Positions 1 to 8,984 of a stretch of 64,000 nucleotides of DNA are shown piece after piece. This DNA is from Deltaproteobacteria bacterium (GTDB lineage: Bacteria > Desulfobacterota > Binatia > UBA1149 > SPBQ01). Under the pieces are notes generated by a model, which searched no databases, was not told the origin of the DNA, and worked only from the letters and a program-made list of their open reading frames with translations. The position numbers were made by a program, and so were the translations under genes. The stretch lies in the NCBI GenBank assembly GCA_029262375.1, contig JAJCZM010000051.1, positions 248,001-312,000 on the forward strand, in the 5' to 3' direction. Positions within the stretch are counted from its first letter, which is position 1. Each line of letters opens with the position of its first letter.

Positions 1-182
1 GGAAGGAAGGCTTGCCGAACTCGGTCTCGGAACAAACCGAACGGAGCCTCCAAGGTCAGAGTGTCGTCCTCGAAGCTCGCAGGATTGAGCTCCAGGATCC
101 AAGTTTCGTAATCCTTCTCCGGCAGCTCCTTTGATATCAAAGAGCACGCCTCTACCCACAGCCTAGCTGCATCCGTCCTCAT
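1..182 (-). CDS. dnaA: Chromosomal replication initiator DnaA, 5' fragment (partial)
   Basis: The minus strand reads open from an ATG at 182 to the window edge, giving the first 60 residues. They match the DnaA N-terminal domain I, which binds helicase loaders and self-assembles: an LW near residues 8-9, ELPEKDYETWILEL in the middle and LTLEAPFGLFRDRVRQAF at the end. The pattern ELP-x(5)-TWI-x(2)-L followed by a beta strand ending in F-x-D-x-V is typical of the family. The AAA+ and DNA-binding domains lie outside the window. Upstream (183-962) is a long non-coding stretch, as is common before dnaA. The identification rests on motif recall over a short fragment, but length, spacing and context all fit. 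Confidence 0.85.
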   Translation of the reverse strand, partial: MRTDAARLWVEACSLISKELPEKDYETWILELNPASFEDDTLTLEAPFGLFRDRVRQAFL

Positions 183-962
183 CAAAATGAACGGTGCCTC
201 ACACGTTATCGGCTACCGAGAGCGGTAACCGTCCTGCGCGCGACATGACGTCGCCCGCTCCGATGTCTAAGTGCCCAACCGTTTCCATCGTCTCCCCCGC
301 AAGTTCGTTCGTCATCTACTACATGCAGCGACAGTGACATTCAGTGGCATTGGTAACGCCGAGGTCGCTGCAGTCGTTTGGGCTGGTCACAATTCCAAGC
401 GCCTTTAAGTTCAATCAGGTCTTTCGTTGGTCGCGTTGATCGAGTTCAGGTCGCGCCGAGTCTCACAAAGTTGGTGCCTTCGCGTTCGGCGTGCTTGGTG
501 ATTACTTTTCGCCGCCCAACGAATCAAGATCGATTTCACAGTTGTCATTATTCCGGCCAGTTACACACACCGAAACTTGTGCGTAGTACCTGCAAGTCAT
601 GATGGTGCGCGCTTTGTCCTCGTGATTACAGGTGATTTTCGTCGTCGCGTTGTGAGCAAGATCGTAAGCACTGGTATGCAAATTCCCGGCACCGTGTTTT
701 CTCGAATGAATTTCATCTGTCGCTGTGCACAACCACGCAAACAATCGGCTTCGATAAGCAATTAACGTCACTAGGGCGAGAGGAAGTCGATCGGTAATTC
801 CAAAGTTGCATTGCGGACTTGATAGTTTGTGTCGACCTGTCGCCAACAACAATTGCTTCTACACTCATAAGCGCCGACACCATGACGCAGAAGACACCGA
901 CTCCAGTTTCGGCGTTCGACGATTGAATCGCTAAAGCGTACCGACTAAGTTCCGCCAGCCGC
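183..962. other. Long non-coding gap upstream of dnaA; candidate oriC
   Basis: About 780 bp without a convincing gene; the short open frames here have unlike-neighbour codon use and overlap each other on both strands. It is visibly AT-richer than the flanking genes (for example about 43% GC in 661-720). Only weak DnaA-box-like 9-mers are present: TTGTGCACA on the minus strand around 724-732 and TTACACACA on the plus strand around 560-568, each one base from TTWTNCACA. There is no clear box cluster, so origin function is an inference from its place beside dnaA. It must also hold the dnaA promoter and any promoter for the gene at 963. Confidence 0.35.
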
Positions 963-1787
963 TTGGAGACACTTTTCGCACACACTTACCTGCTGCTGTT
1001 TGGCAAGCTTGCCGTCGGCGGCCTACTCACACTTGCAGTGCCGACGTTCCACCAGATGGAGCGTGGCTTCTATAAGTCCACCGCTGCCGTGTATCTCGGC
1101 GCGGCCGTCGCGATGGCGCTCGGTGACACCTACCTTTGGTGGACCGCTCCCGTTGCCGGTGTGATCTCCCCCTCCGCGACCATTCTTTGGGCAATCTTCT
1201 CGCTACTGTTCACCGGCTATTTCATTACGCTTTTTGTCGAGATGCCCTTTTTGCGAGCACGCGTCTTCCCGATCGCGGTGCTGGTGGGCTTCGTCGCGCT
1301 CGCGGTTACCGGCTGGCACTACAAGCCTGCGGCGAGCGGAGTACTTACGGGCATTCCCTATGTCGTGGTGCCAATAGCCGGGGCGCTAGCCCTCGGCGGT
1401 GCAGCCTCGGGCATGCTGCTCGGCCATTGGTACTTGATCGACCTCGACCTGGATCTCGATCCGCTGCTACGTATGTACGCGTTTTGTAAAACGAGTCTGA
1501 CAATGGAGATCGCCGCTGTGTTGATCGCGGCGGCTCTGCTGTGGATTGCACCCGTCGAAGCGCTGGCCGGTGCATTCGATTCGGCTTTCAGCGATCAGGC
1601 GGTGCTCGTGCTCGCACGCGCCGCCGCTTGGGGACTCGGACTCGTGCTCATGGTCCTCATCGCAAAGACGCTCGAGATTCCGCAGACCATGGCGGCTACC
1701 GGGTTGTTCTACATTCACGCAACCACGATCGCGGTTGGTGAGATCGTCGGACACTGGCTCCTGTTCCGTACAGGACTTCCCTTATAA
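963..1787 (+). CDS. Polytopic membrane protein of unknown function
   Basis: 274 residues with about eight hydrophobic helices (roughly residues 8-30, 40-60, 66-92, 100-118, 128-157, 176-197, 213-236 and 243-268). Several histidines sit at helix ends or in helices (HQMERGFYKS, LGHWYL, FYIHATT, IVGHWLLF), which would suit a heme or quinone site, but I do not recognise the family. The frame is open from 927 and the first usable start is the TTG at 963, without a clear Shine-Dalgarno, so the start is uncertain. It is convergent with nuoG, ending 7 bp from that gene's stop. A respiratory role is possible from context but is not shown by the sequence. Confidence 0.75.
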   Translation: METLFAHTYLLLFGKLAVGGLLTLAVPTFHQMERGFYKSTAAVYLGAAVAMALGDTYLWWTAPVAGVISPSATILWAIFSLLFTGYFITLFVEMPFLRARVFPIAVLVGFVALAVTGWHYKPAASGVLTGIPYVVVPIAGALALGGAASGMLLGHWYLIDLDLDLDPLLRMYAFCKTSLTMEIAAVLIAAALLWIAPVEALAGAFDSAFSDQAVLVLARAAAWGLGLVLMVLIAKTLEIPQTMAATGLFYIHATTIAVGEIVGHWLLFRTGLPL

Positions 1788-1794
1788 AGCGAGA

Positions 1795-3330
1795 CTAGTC
1801 GGCGACCGACGGCGATGCCGACACGAGACTCGGGTCACGCAGGTCATCGAGAAGGCTCGCGAGAATCGACTCCTGCGAGTCGTAGGCGGGCCCACCGAGC
1901 GCCGCAAGCAAGTCGGCTAGGGCCTGCCAACCTGCGACGGCCGTCGCGGGAGGCGCTACGGCAGCGTCAAATTTCTGCACACGTCCGTCGCGATTGACGA
2001 ACGTTCCTTCGCACTCGAAGTGACTGCCAATCGCCAGCACCTGATCGGCGAAGCCCGTCGTCTCATCAGCGCGATCCGAAACGACGACCGTCGCTCGCAG
2101 TGACTCCAGTTGCTCCACCCATGCGCCCCCGGCTGCGACCGGATCTGCACGCAGCACCAGCAGCGCGTCCACCGGCTTGTCGATGCTCGTCGCCTCCTCA
2201 TAGCCCAAGGCCTTCAGGCCGCGTCGGTTCGGGAAGCGATCCGTACTGATGAGCATCTTGTCGTCAGGTACGTCCGAGGTCGCCGGTGACGTCACGATGC
2301 GTGGTCCTGCACCCAGGAGATCCTGGATCTTTGCAGCCAGGAAGCCTTCTTCCAGCGTCGCTCCGGCCCCTGCGACGATTCCCAGCGACGTGACGGTCTT
2401 CAGCCCGAACGCCGCTCTGCGCGCCGCTGCACTGGCGGCGACATCGACAAACTGCCCGCCCTCGCGCACGAGGCTCGTCTGCAGGCGATTCTCAGCGTTA
2501 TTCGATTCGTGCGTGGTACGACCGTGGTCGCACATCCAGAAGCCGTTGACGTCCAGGTTCGCACGCGGCTTGAGTCGATAGATGGATCCGCGTCGGCTGC
2601 TCACCTCGATGTTGCAGCCTGTCGCGCAACCCGTGCAGATAGAATCGGCCGAATCGAGATACCAAACGCGCGCTTGGAAACGGAAATCGCGGTTCGTCAG
2701 GGCGCCGACCGGGCAGATATCAACGATGTTCGCCGCATACGGATTGTCTACCGACGCGCCGCCGGCCAGCGTCAGTTCACTGTGGTCACCACGCTCGGTG
2801 ATCGTAAGCTCATGTGTTTCGGTAACTTCGTCGAGAAACCGAACGCAACGCGTGCACAATATGCAGCGTTCCTGATCGAGCATGATGGACGGGCCGACAG
2901 GCTCGACTTTGTGCTTATGGACTTTGTCGCCAAGCGAGAACCGACTCTCGTAGCGGCCGTAGTCCATGTAGTATTCCTGCAACTTACACTCGCCCGCCTG
3001 GTCGCAAATGGGGCAATCAATCGGGTGATTGATGAGCAGGAACTCGAGAACGGATCGACGCGCCTCTTTCACGCGGGGATTGTCGGATTCCACGACCATC
3101 CCCTCCTGGACCAATGTATTGCAGCCGATCTGCAGCTTGGGCAGCGGATTGTTCTGCTTATCCGACAATGCCTTGATCTCGACGAGGCACATACGGCAGT
3201 TGCCAGCGACGCTCAGTCCGGGATGGTAGCAGTAGTGCGGGATTTCTTGATCGGCCATCTCGGCCGCCGTGATCAAGTTGGTGCCGGCCGGGACATCTAG
3301 TTCGCGACCGTTTATCGTAACTTTAGGCAT
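1795..3330 (-). CDS. nuoG: NADH-quinone oxidoreductase subunit G
   Basis: Iron-sulfur relay subunit of the peripheral arm of complex I, 511 residues. Ligands visible in order: [2Fe-2S] Cys34, Cys45, Cys48, Cys70; a His102-Cys106-Cys109-Cys115 [4Fe-4S] site; Cys156, Cys159, Cys162, Cys206; and Cys232, Cys235, Cys239, Cys267, matching the extra N7-type cluster found in some bacteria. After the N7 region only a shortened molybdopterin-oxidoreductase-like domain remains, so the protein is shorter than the common 680-900 residues; it still ends at a normal stop. It starts 2 bp after the nuoF stop, so it is co-transcribed with nuoB-nuoF. The true nuoE, nuoC and nuoD are not in this cluster. Confidence 0.95.
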   Translation of the reverse strand: MPKVTINGRELDVPAGTNLITAAEMADQEIPHYCYHPGLSVAGNCRMCLVEIKALSDKQNNPLPKLQIGCNTLVQEGMVVESDNPRVKEARRSVLEFLLINHPIDCPICDQAGECKLQEYYMDYGRYESRFSLGDKVHKHKVEPVGPSIMLDQERCILCTRCVRFLDEVTETHELTITERGDHSELTLAGGASVDNPYAANIVDICPVGALTNRDFRFQARVWYLDSADSICTGCATGCNIEVSSRRGSIYRLKPRANLDVNGFWMCDHGRTTHESNNAENRLQTSLVREGGQFVDVAASAAARRAAFGLKTVTSLGIVAGAGATLEEGFLAAKIQDLLGAGPRIVTSPATSDVPDDKMLISTDRFPNRRGLKALGYEEATSIDKPVDALLVLRADPVAAGGAWVEQLESLRATVVVSDRADETTGFADQVLAIGSHFECEGTFVNRDGRVQKFDAAVAPPATAVAGWQALADLLAALGGPAYDSQESILASLLDDLRDPSLVSASPSVAD

Positions 3331-3332
3331 AC

Positions 3333-4622
3333 TTAAGCGACCGCCCTACGACCGTCTTTGAGAGCGCAGCCACCGTCATGCACGTGCGCAGCGAACTCGT
3401 CCCTGAATTTGCTCAGAAAACTCTGTACCGGCATCGCGGCAGCGTCGGCGAGCACGCAAATCGTATTGCCCAGCATGCCGCCGGCGACGCTGTCCAGCCG
3501 CGCCAGGTCGTCATCGGTGCCGTCGCCCAGATCGACCCGCGTGACAATGTGGTCAAGCCAGCCGGTTCCTTCACGACAAGGCGTACACTGCCCGCAGGAC
3601 TCGTGATGATAGAAATGAGAGATCGCGCGCAGCGCGTGCACCATGCAGGTGCTGTCGTCCATGACGATCACGCCGGCCGAGCCGAGCATCGAACCGGCCG
3701 CGGCAACCGAATCGAAATCCATAGCGATATCGGTCTCTTCGGCGCGCAGGATGGGGACCGACGAACCACCGGGGATCACCGCCTTGAGCGTTCGGCCTTC
3801 CAACATGCCGCCCGCGTAGTCGTTGATCAGCGTACGTAGGCCCGTTCCCATCGGCGCTTCGTACACGCCCGGCCTGCGAACGTGGCCACTCAAGCAGAAC
3901 AACTTCGGTCCGGGCCCGCCCTCGGGACCGATCGCCTTGAACCACGATGCCCCCTTCGCGATCACGTGCTTCACACAAGCCAGCGTTTCCACGTTATTGA
4001 CGATGGTCGGGCAGCCGAACAGCCCTTGCACGGCCGGAAACGGCGGCTTGATGCGCGGGTAGGCCCGCTTGCCCTCGAGCGACTCGATCAGTCCCGTCTC
4101 TTCGCCACAGATATAGGCACCGGCGCCTCGGTGAATGTGAACGTTCAGGCTGTAATCGGTCCCGAACAGCCTGTCGCCGATGTAGCCCTCACGCTGCGCC
4201 TGCGCGACCGCCTTGCACAGGATGTCGTAGCCATCCGCGAACTCGCCGCGAATGTAGATGTAGGCATCGTGGCAGCCGATGGCATAGCTCGCGATGATGA
4301 TCCCCTCGAGAAGCTGATGGGGGTCCTTCTCGATGATTGCCCGATCCTTGAACGTTCCGGGCTCGCTCTCATCGGCGTTGCACAGCAAGTAGATCGGCTT
4401 GCCGGTGTCCTTCGGGACGAAGCTCCACTTCAGGCCCGTGGGAAATCCCGCACCGCCGCGACCTCTGAGGCCTGAGTCTTTGACCTCGGCCAAGACCTCT
4501 TCGGGAGAGAGCTCCGCGATCGCCTTGCGCGTGGATTCATAGCCGCCGTCGGCAACATACTGGCTGATATCTGTCAGGTCGGCCGAGACATCCTCGAACC
4601 GGAGAAGGACTTTTTCACTCAT
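3333..4622 (-). CDS. nuoF: NADH-quinone oxidoreductase subunit F (NADH/FMN-binding)
   Basis: 429 residues, usual length. It binds NADH and FMN and passes electrons to the first [4Fe-4S] cluster of complex I. Visible: the glycine-rich GRGGAGFPTG near residues 54-63, the NADESEPGTFKDR segment (82-94), the GAGAYICGEETGLIESLEGK region (167-186), and the cluster ligands Cys343, Cys346, Cys349 (ESCGQCTPCREGTGW) with Cys389. It lies between nuoB (54 bp upstream) and nuoG (2 bp downstream). The 24-kDa partner NuoE, normally just upstream, is missing here. Confidence 0.97.
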   Translation of the reverse strand: MSEKVLLRFEDVSADLTDISQYVADGGYESTRKAIAELSPEEVLAEVKDSGLRGRGGAGFPTGLKWSFVPKDTGKPIYLLCNADESEPGTFKDRAIIEKDPHQLLEGIIIASYAIGCHDAYIYIRGEFADGYDILCKAVAQAQREGYIGDRLFGTDYSLNVHIHRGAGAYICGEETGLIESLEGKRAYPRIKPPFPAVQGLFGCPTIVNNVETLACVKHVIAKGASWFKAIGPEGGPGPKLFCLSGHVRRPGVYEAPMGTGLRTLINDYAGGMLEGRTLKAVIPGGSSVPILRAEETDIAMDFDSVAAAGSMLGSAGVIVMDDSTCMVHALRAISHFYHHESCGQCTPCREGTGWLDHIVTRVDLGDGTDDDLARLDSVAGGMLGNTICVLADAAAMPVQSFLSKFRDEFAAHVHDGGCALKDGRRAVA

Positions 4623-4676
4623 CGCGATGTTTGCTGCTGCTACGGGGCGACCTGCTGGTACACCGATCGCGGGCGG

Positions 4677-5222
4677 CTAAGTCTCCGTGGTACGGCCCAT
4701 ACCGAGGGCCTGAGGTTGCCGTTGGATGCGACGCTGGAGCGCCATCAGGGCATCCAGCACTCCTTCAGGACGCGGCGGACAACCCGGCACGTACACATCT
4801 ACCGGAATCACACGGTCGACACCGGGCATCGTCGTGTAGTTGTCGTAGAACCCGCCCGTCGAGGCACAAGCTCCGAAGGCCATGACCCAGCGAGGCTCCG
4901 CCATCTGTTCCCAGACGCGCCGCAGAATCGGCGCTTGCCGCACCGTAACCGTCCCGATCACCATGAGCAGATCAGCTTGGCGCGGCGTGAAACGAGGAAG
5001 AAGCGCACCGAATCGGTCGATGTCGTACGGAGTCATGGTCAAGGACATGAACTCCATCGCGCAGCAGGCTGTCGCGAAAGGGTAAGGGAAAAGCGAATAC
5101 TTGCGAGCCCAACCCACCGCGGCGTCAAGTCGGGTCACAGCGACGCTCTCGGCCAACAGTGCGGTGTCGTCGCGAACTTCGCCTAAGCGGGGCAAATTGG
5201 CAGGATCCAGCGGCTTCGCCAT
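4677..5222 (-). CDS. nuoB: NADH-quinone oxidoreductase subunit B
   Basis: Carries terminal cluster N2 of complex I next to the quinone site. With the start at 5222 the protein has 181 residues; N2 ligands are Cys53-Cys54 (ATACCAMEF), Cys119 (GACAS) and Cys148 (PGCPPRPEG). The frame is open back to a TTG at 5270, which would add 16 residues, but the ATG at 5222 gives the more typical N-terminus; neither has a strong Shine-Dalgarno. First gene of a nuoB-nuoF-nuoG unit, divergent from the membrane protein at 5302. NuoA, C and D, normally its neighbours, are not nearby. Confidence 0.95.
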   Translation of the reverse strand: MAKPLDPANLPRLGEVRDDTALLAESVAVTRLDAAVGWARKYSLFPYPFATACCAMEFMSLTMTPYDIDRFGALLPRFTPRQADLLMVIGTVTVRQAPILRRVWEQMAEPRWVMAFGACASTGGFYDNYTTMPGVDRVIPVDVYVPGCPPRPEGVLDALMALQRRIQRQPQALGMGRTTET

Positions 5223-5301
5223 CCCGGTAAAGTAGAGACGAAAGCCCGTAAATTCAAGGCCTTGTTGCAATCATGAGCGCGTACGGTTACAAGCGCCGCC
5301 G

Positions 5302-5802
5302 ATGAACAGCCTCACTGGACTCAGCCACCTTCTCGGCGTCTCCGTGTATTTCGGGGCTACCTTCTTTCTGGCCATAGCGATCGAAAGCGTCGGCAAGAAT
5401 GCGCCCGATGCGGTTCGGCGCCGCGGCAGGTTCGCCGAGCTGTTCCGCATATACGACCCTCTTTCGATCGGTGCACTCGGCATCATCGTCGTCACCGGGG
5501 CCATGATGGTCACGGGGTACAAGGAAACCCTCGGCGCTGGATACTTCATCGCGCTGGGGCGACCGCTCGCCGTAAAGCTTTCGATCGCGTTCTTCCTCAT
5601 CATCCTGGCTACGTGGATCTCTTTCGGGATCTGCCACCGCGTCGTGAACGCCGACATGGGCGCGACGCCGGTCACGGATGCCGAACTCGACAGTCTCATC
5701 AAACGACTTCGCGTGGCGTTGTGGCTAACGCTTGCGACCGGCGTCGCAACGCTATGGGCCGCACTCAATGTCGGCGCGCCCGCCCTTGGGGGCGCCGGCT
5801 AG
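5302..5802 (+). CDS. Four-helix membrane protein, CopD/DUF2269-like
   Basis: 166 residues with hydrophobic segments near 4-28, 50-72, 88-110 and 134-156. A histidine in the first helix (GLSHLLGVSVYFGATFF) and one after the third (ICHRVV) recall the small CopD-like or DUF2269 integral membrane families, which may bind heme or copper. I cannot fix the family. It is transcribed away from nuoB with about 80 bp between the two starts, and trmB follows 59 bp downstream on the same strand. Confidence 0.7.
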   Translation: MNSLTGLSHLLGVSVYFGATFFLAIAIESVGKNAPDAVRRRGRFAELFRIYDPLSIGALGIIVVTGAMMVTGYKETLGAGYFIALGRPLAVKLSIAFFLIILATWISFGICHRVVNADMGATPVTDAELDSLIKRLRVALWLTLATGVATLWAALNVGAPALGGAG

Positions 5803-5861
5803 ACGCGATGACTTCTGCCAAGCCGGCGATCTAACGGTCCACGCAAGACCCTGCCCTCCCC

Positions 5862-6446
5862 ATGATTACTTTCGAACTTCTCAGCCCGGGCAAGTATCTG
5901 CCGGCAACGTACTTCCAAGATGTCGCGACCGGCACCGAAAGAACCGAGATTGAGATCGGCCCCGGGGACGGCGGCTTCTTATTCGAGTCGGCTGCACTCG
6001 CCCCCAAGACCGTGTTCGTCGGGCTCGAGATTCGTAGGACGTGGGCCGAGAACCTGATTGCGGATCCCAAGCGCCCGCCCAACGCGCTCGTGTACAACCA
6101 GGACGGTCGCTGGCTCTGCCCTCACCTACTCGCCGACGAGAGCGTAGACGCGTTTCATCTGTACTTCCCGGATCCTTGGTGGAAGAAGCGGCACCACAAA
6201 CGACGTCTCGTCACCGAAGAGTTCGCAGCCGCGCTGTTGCGCTGTCTCAAGCCGGGCGCTGGCGCGTTCGTGATTACAGACGTTCCGCCGCTCTACAGCG
6301 CAATAGAGGAACAGTTGATTGCGACGGGATTGACACGAGTCGATTGGACTCGCAACACCGACAGCCCTGCGCAGAGTTCATACGAACGTAAGTACAGGTG
6401 TCAGGGGCGTTTTCTTTATAGCGGGCGATTCGAGAAATCGCGCTAA
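5862..6446 (+). CDS. trmB: tRNA (guanine-N7-)-methyltransferase
   Basis: 194 residues, a normal length for TrmB, which makes m7G46 in tRNA using SAM. The SAM-binding motif EIGPGDGGF is near residues 31-39, and the family signature FPDPWWKKRHHKRRL is near 102-116, followed by the TDVPPLY segment. The C-terminal SSYERKYRCQGR matches the T-x-x-E-x(K/R)-F-like end of the family. It faces the transketolase genes tail to tail. Confidence 0.95.
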   Translation: MITFELLSPGKYLPATYFQDVATGTERTEIEIGPGDGGFLFESAALAPKTVFVGLEIRRTWAENLIADPKRPPNALVYNQDGRWLCPHLLADESVDAFHLYFPDPWWKKRHHKRRLVTEEFAAALLRCLKPGAGAFVITDVPPLYSAIEEQLIATGLTRVDWTRNTDSPAQSSYERKYRCQGRFLYSGRFEKSR

Positions 6447-6464
6447 CCGGAAATCGCCTGCAGC

Positions 6465-7412
6465 CTAGCCGGTCGCTTCGGCCCGCTCGGGCCAAACAAA
6501 CTCCTTGGTTGTCTGCGCGATACCGTTGGCGTCGAGACGATGCCGGTCATAGAGCTGCGCATGCGTGCCCGACTGACCGTAGCCGCGTACTCCGTGCGTG
6601 CGAATGACAACGTCAGGTGTCTCCGAAAGCGCTTCGAGAACAGCGCTGCCGAGGCCGCCGACAACGCCGTGGTCTTCGACCGTCAGGATGCGACCGGTAG
6701 AAGCCGCGAGCTTCTGTAGCAGCGCCACATCAATCGGTTTGATCGTGTGAATATTGACGACGGCGGCATCGATGCCTTCCTTCGCCAGGTTCTCGGCAGC
6801 CTCGAGCGCGTAGCCGACGACTCCACCGCTTGCCACGATCGCGACATCTTTGCCCTCGCGCAACTCGACGCCCTTACCGAAGTCGAACGAGTATGAAGAT
6901 GCATCGTTGATATCGGGAAGCGCCTGTCGTGTAAGCCGCAGGTAGGCCGGCCCGACGTAGTCGGCGAGGAACTCGGTCGCTTTGTAGGCCTCGATCCCAT
7001 CGCCCGGCTGCACCACCACCATATTCGGAAGCGAGCGCATGACGGCGAGATCTTCCAGACCCATCTGAGTGTAACCGTCTTCGCCGATACCGCAGCCGGC
7101 GTGCGTTCCCACGATCTTCACGTTCGCGTTGTTGTACCCAACCGAGACACGAATTTGCTCGAAACGACCGGTGATGAAACACGCGAAGCTCGCCGCGAAC
7201 GGCACCATGCCGCCGAGCGCCAGGCCGGCGGCCGCACTGACCATATTGCCTTCGGCAATCCCCATCTGGATGAAACGATCCGGAAAAGCATCTGCGAATT
7301 TGCGCGTGTTCGTCGAGCAACTCAGGTCCGCGTCGACAACTACGACTTTGGGATGGGTTTCACCGACGCTCGCCAGCGCTTCACCGAACGCGGCTCTTGT
7401 AGCCTTTGCCAT
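6465..7412 (-). CDS. Transketolase, C-terminal subunit
   Basis: 315 residues carrying the pyrimidine-binding and C-terminal domains of a transketolase supplied as two polypeptides. Together with the N-terminal subunit it would transfer two-carbon units in the pentose phosphate pathway. Visible: VDADLSCST near 24-32, the FAASFACFITGR segment, and the GYTQMGLEDLAVMR stretch typical of split transketolases. The frame is open further upstream, but the ATG at 7412 with a purine-rich GAGGGAGAG just before it is the natural start, 14 bp after the stop of the N-terminal gene. Confidence 0.93.
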   Translation of the reverse strand: MAKATRAAFGEALASVGETHPKVVVVDADLSCSTNTRKFADAFPDRFIQMGIAEGNMVSAAAGLALGGMVPFAASFACFITGRFEQIRVSVGYNNANVKIVGTHAGCGIGEDGYTQMGLEDLAVMRSLPNMVVVQPGDGIEAYKATEFLADYVGPAYLRLTRQALPDINDASSYSFDFGKGVELREGKDVAIVASGGVVGYALEAAENLAKEGIDAAVVNIHTIKPIDVALLQKLAASTGRILTVEDHGVVGGLGSAVLEALSETPDVVIRTHGVRGYGQSGTHAQLYDRHRLDANGIAQTTKEFVWPERAEATG

Positions 7413-7426
7413 CTCTCGACTCTCCC

Positions 7427-8257
7427 TCAGGCCGCTTGGGTGCCCGTAATTTCCGCCACTGCACGCTCGAGTTCGTCCGCGGTCGGCGCTTTTCCGTGCC
7501 ACGCGGCGGTGTCTTCCATGAACGACACACCCTTGCCTTTCACCGTATGGGCGATGATCATCGACGGACGATCCTCGCGAGCAGCACCATTTTCGAGCGC
7601 CTGCAGAATCGCGCGGAGATCGTGACCATCGACCTCTTGTGTATGCCATCCAAAGCTCGTGAATTTGTCGGGTAAGGGCTCGAGATCCATGATGTTTCTC
7701 ACATAGCCGTCGAGCTGTACCTTGTTGTAGTCGACAATCGCGGTGAGCTTACCGAGGCCGAACTTGCCACCCGACATGGCTGCTTCCCAGACCTGACCGG
7801 CTTGCAATTCGCCGTCACCAAGCAGGCAATAAGTGCGATAGTCGTTCTCGGTATCCAGACGTTCGGCCAGTGCCATACCGACTGCGACAGAGAGCCCCTG
7901 TCCGAGCGACCCGGTGGCAGCTTCCATATAAGGAAGGCGAACGTGATCCGGATGGCCCTGGAGTCGGCTATCGATCATGCGCAGCGTTTCGAGTTCTTCG
8001 TCTTCCAGCGCGCCTGCTTCCGCCAGCGCTGCATAGAGGACTGGAACACAATGGCCTTTCGACAAGACGAATCTGTCGCGAGCGGCCCAGGTCGGGTCGC
8101 CAACGCGGTAGTTGAGTACGCCGAAGTACAACGCGGCAACCAGCTCGGCGCTGGAGAGCGAGCCGCCCGGATGACCCGAGTTCGCTTTTGCGATCATACG
8201 GAGGCTGCGAATCCGCAACTGCCGCGAAATTGCTTCTAATTCCTCGATTGAGCGCAT
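7427..8257 (-). CDS. Transketolase, N-terminal (thiamine diphosphate) subunit
   Basis: 276 residues with the ThDP-binding half of transketolase: SGHPGGSLSSAEL near 27-39, LSKGHCVPVLYAAL near 65-78, the thiamine motif GDGELQAGQVWEAAM near 148-162, and VDYNKVQLDG. It stops cleanly at 7427, 14 bp before the C-terminal subunit gene, the usual arrangement of two-gene transketolases, so the split is natural and not a frameshift. First gene of the pair; the phosphatase gene ends 58 bp upstream. Confidence 0.93.
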   Translation of the reverse strand: MRSIEELEAISRQLRIRSLRMIAKANSGHPGGSLSSAELVAALYFGVLNYRVGDPTWAARDRFVLSKGHCVPVLYAALAEAGALEDEELETLRMIDSRLQGHPDHVRLPYMEAATGSLGQGLSVAVGMALAERLDTENDYRTYCLLGDGELQAGQVWEAAMSGGKFGLGKLTAIVDYNKVQLDGYVRNIMDLEPLPDKFTSFGWHTQEVDGHDLRAILQALENGAAREDRPSMIIAHTVKGKGVSFMEDTAAWHGKAPTADELERAVAEITGTQAA

Positions 8258-8315
8258 GTCACGCCGAACCTGCCTCGCACCTTGATTGGAGTCAAGGCAT
8301 CTTTGCGTCGCCCCC

Positions 8316-8984
8316 TCACCTGGCTACCCCCCAGTGCAGCGGATCCCACGCGCGCCCAGGGTCGGGCAACACGTTCACGAACTTCACCTCCGTTCGCCCG
8401 CCACTGTCGTCGATCGCACTGAGGCCACAGTTGTCGATGCGCACACGCCGGTACTGCGCGGGTGGAATCGCCAGGTAGTGGCAAACCGTAGATCGAATGA
8501 TGTCGCCGTGGGAGACGAACAATGTCCGCTGACCGACAGCCGCCTTCTCCATCGCCGAGAGGCCGCGCGCTTGTACGTCCAGAATCGTTTCGCCGCCCGG
8601 AGTGGGTGAGCCGCAGGGGTCGGCCGCATACTTCACATACTGCGGATCTCGCATGACCTCTTCGTAGGTCATGCCCTGCCAGCTCCCAAAACGAACCTCT
8701 TCTAGATCGGGATCCTCGCGTACGACGAGCCCCAGCGCCGCGCCCAAGATCTCAGCGGTCTCTTGCGCGCGCCGCAAAGGACTGGTCACGATCGCATCGA
8801 TGGCCGATGGGGCGAGCAGCTCGGCTGCGCGCGCGCACTGTGAACGTCCCGCTTCGTTTAGCGGGACGTCCGCAGCGCCCATGATTCGCCGCTCGCGATT
8901 CCACGACGTTTCGCCGTGGCGCAGGATGAGAAGAGTTTTCGTACCGCCGTCAGGCGGCATCGGCGCTGGACTCGCCACCACCAC
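8316..8984 (-). CDS. Histidine phosphatase family protein (phosphoglycerate mutase-like)
   Basis: 222 residues. The phospho-acceptor motif LLILRHGETSWN lies near 18-29, TSPLRRAQETA near 67-77, and the second histidine in FVSHGDIIRS. It belongs to the cofactor-dependent PGM/CobC/acid phosphatase superfamily; substrate unknown. The end WDPLHWGVAR is typical of environmental members. The chosen start overlaps the 3' end of the rhodanese-MoeB gene by 35 bp; an internal ATG at 8960 would reduce this to 11 bp and may be the true start. Same-strand, tightly packed, probably co-transcribed. Confidence 0.88.
   Translation of the reverse strand: MVVASPAPMPPDGGTKTLLILRHGETSWNRERRIMGAADVPLNEAGRSQCARAAELLAPSAIDAIVTSPLRRAQETAEILGAALGLVVREDPDLEEVRFGSWQGMTYEEVMRDPQYVKYAADPCGSPTPGGETILDVQARGLSAMEKAAVGQRTLFVSHGDIIRSTVCHYLAIPPAQYRRVRIDNCGLSAIDDSGGRTEVKFVNVLPDPGRAWDPLHWGVAR

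Noticed and set aside
183-962. Short open frames in the gap before 963 as genes
   Set aside because: They overlap on both strands, lack ribosome sites and have no protein-like composition.
6465-8257. Transketolase broken by a frameshift
   Set aside because: Each half has its own stop, start and ribosome site and matches known two-subunit transketolases.
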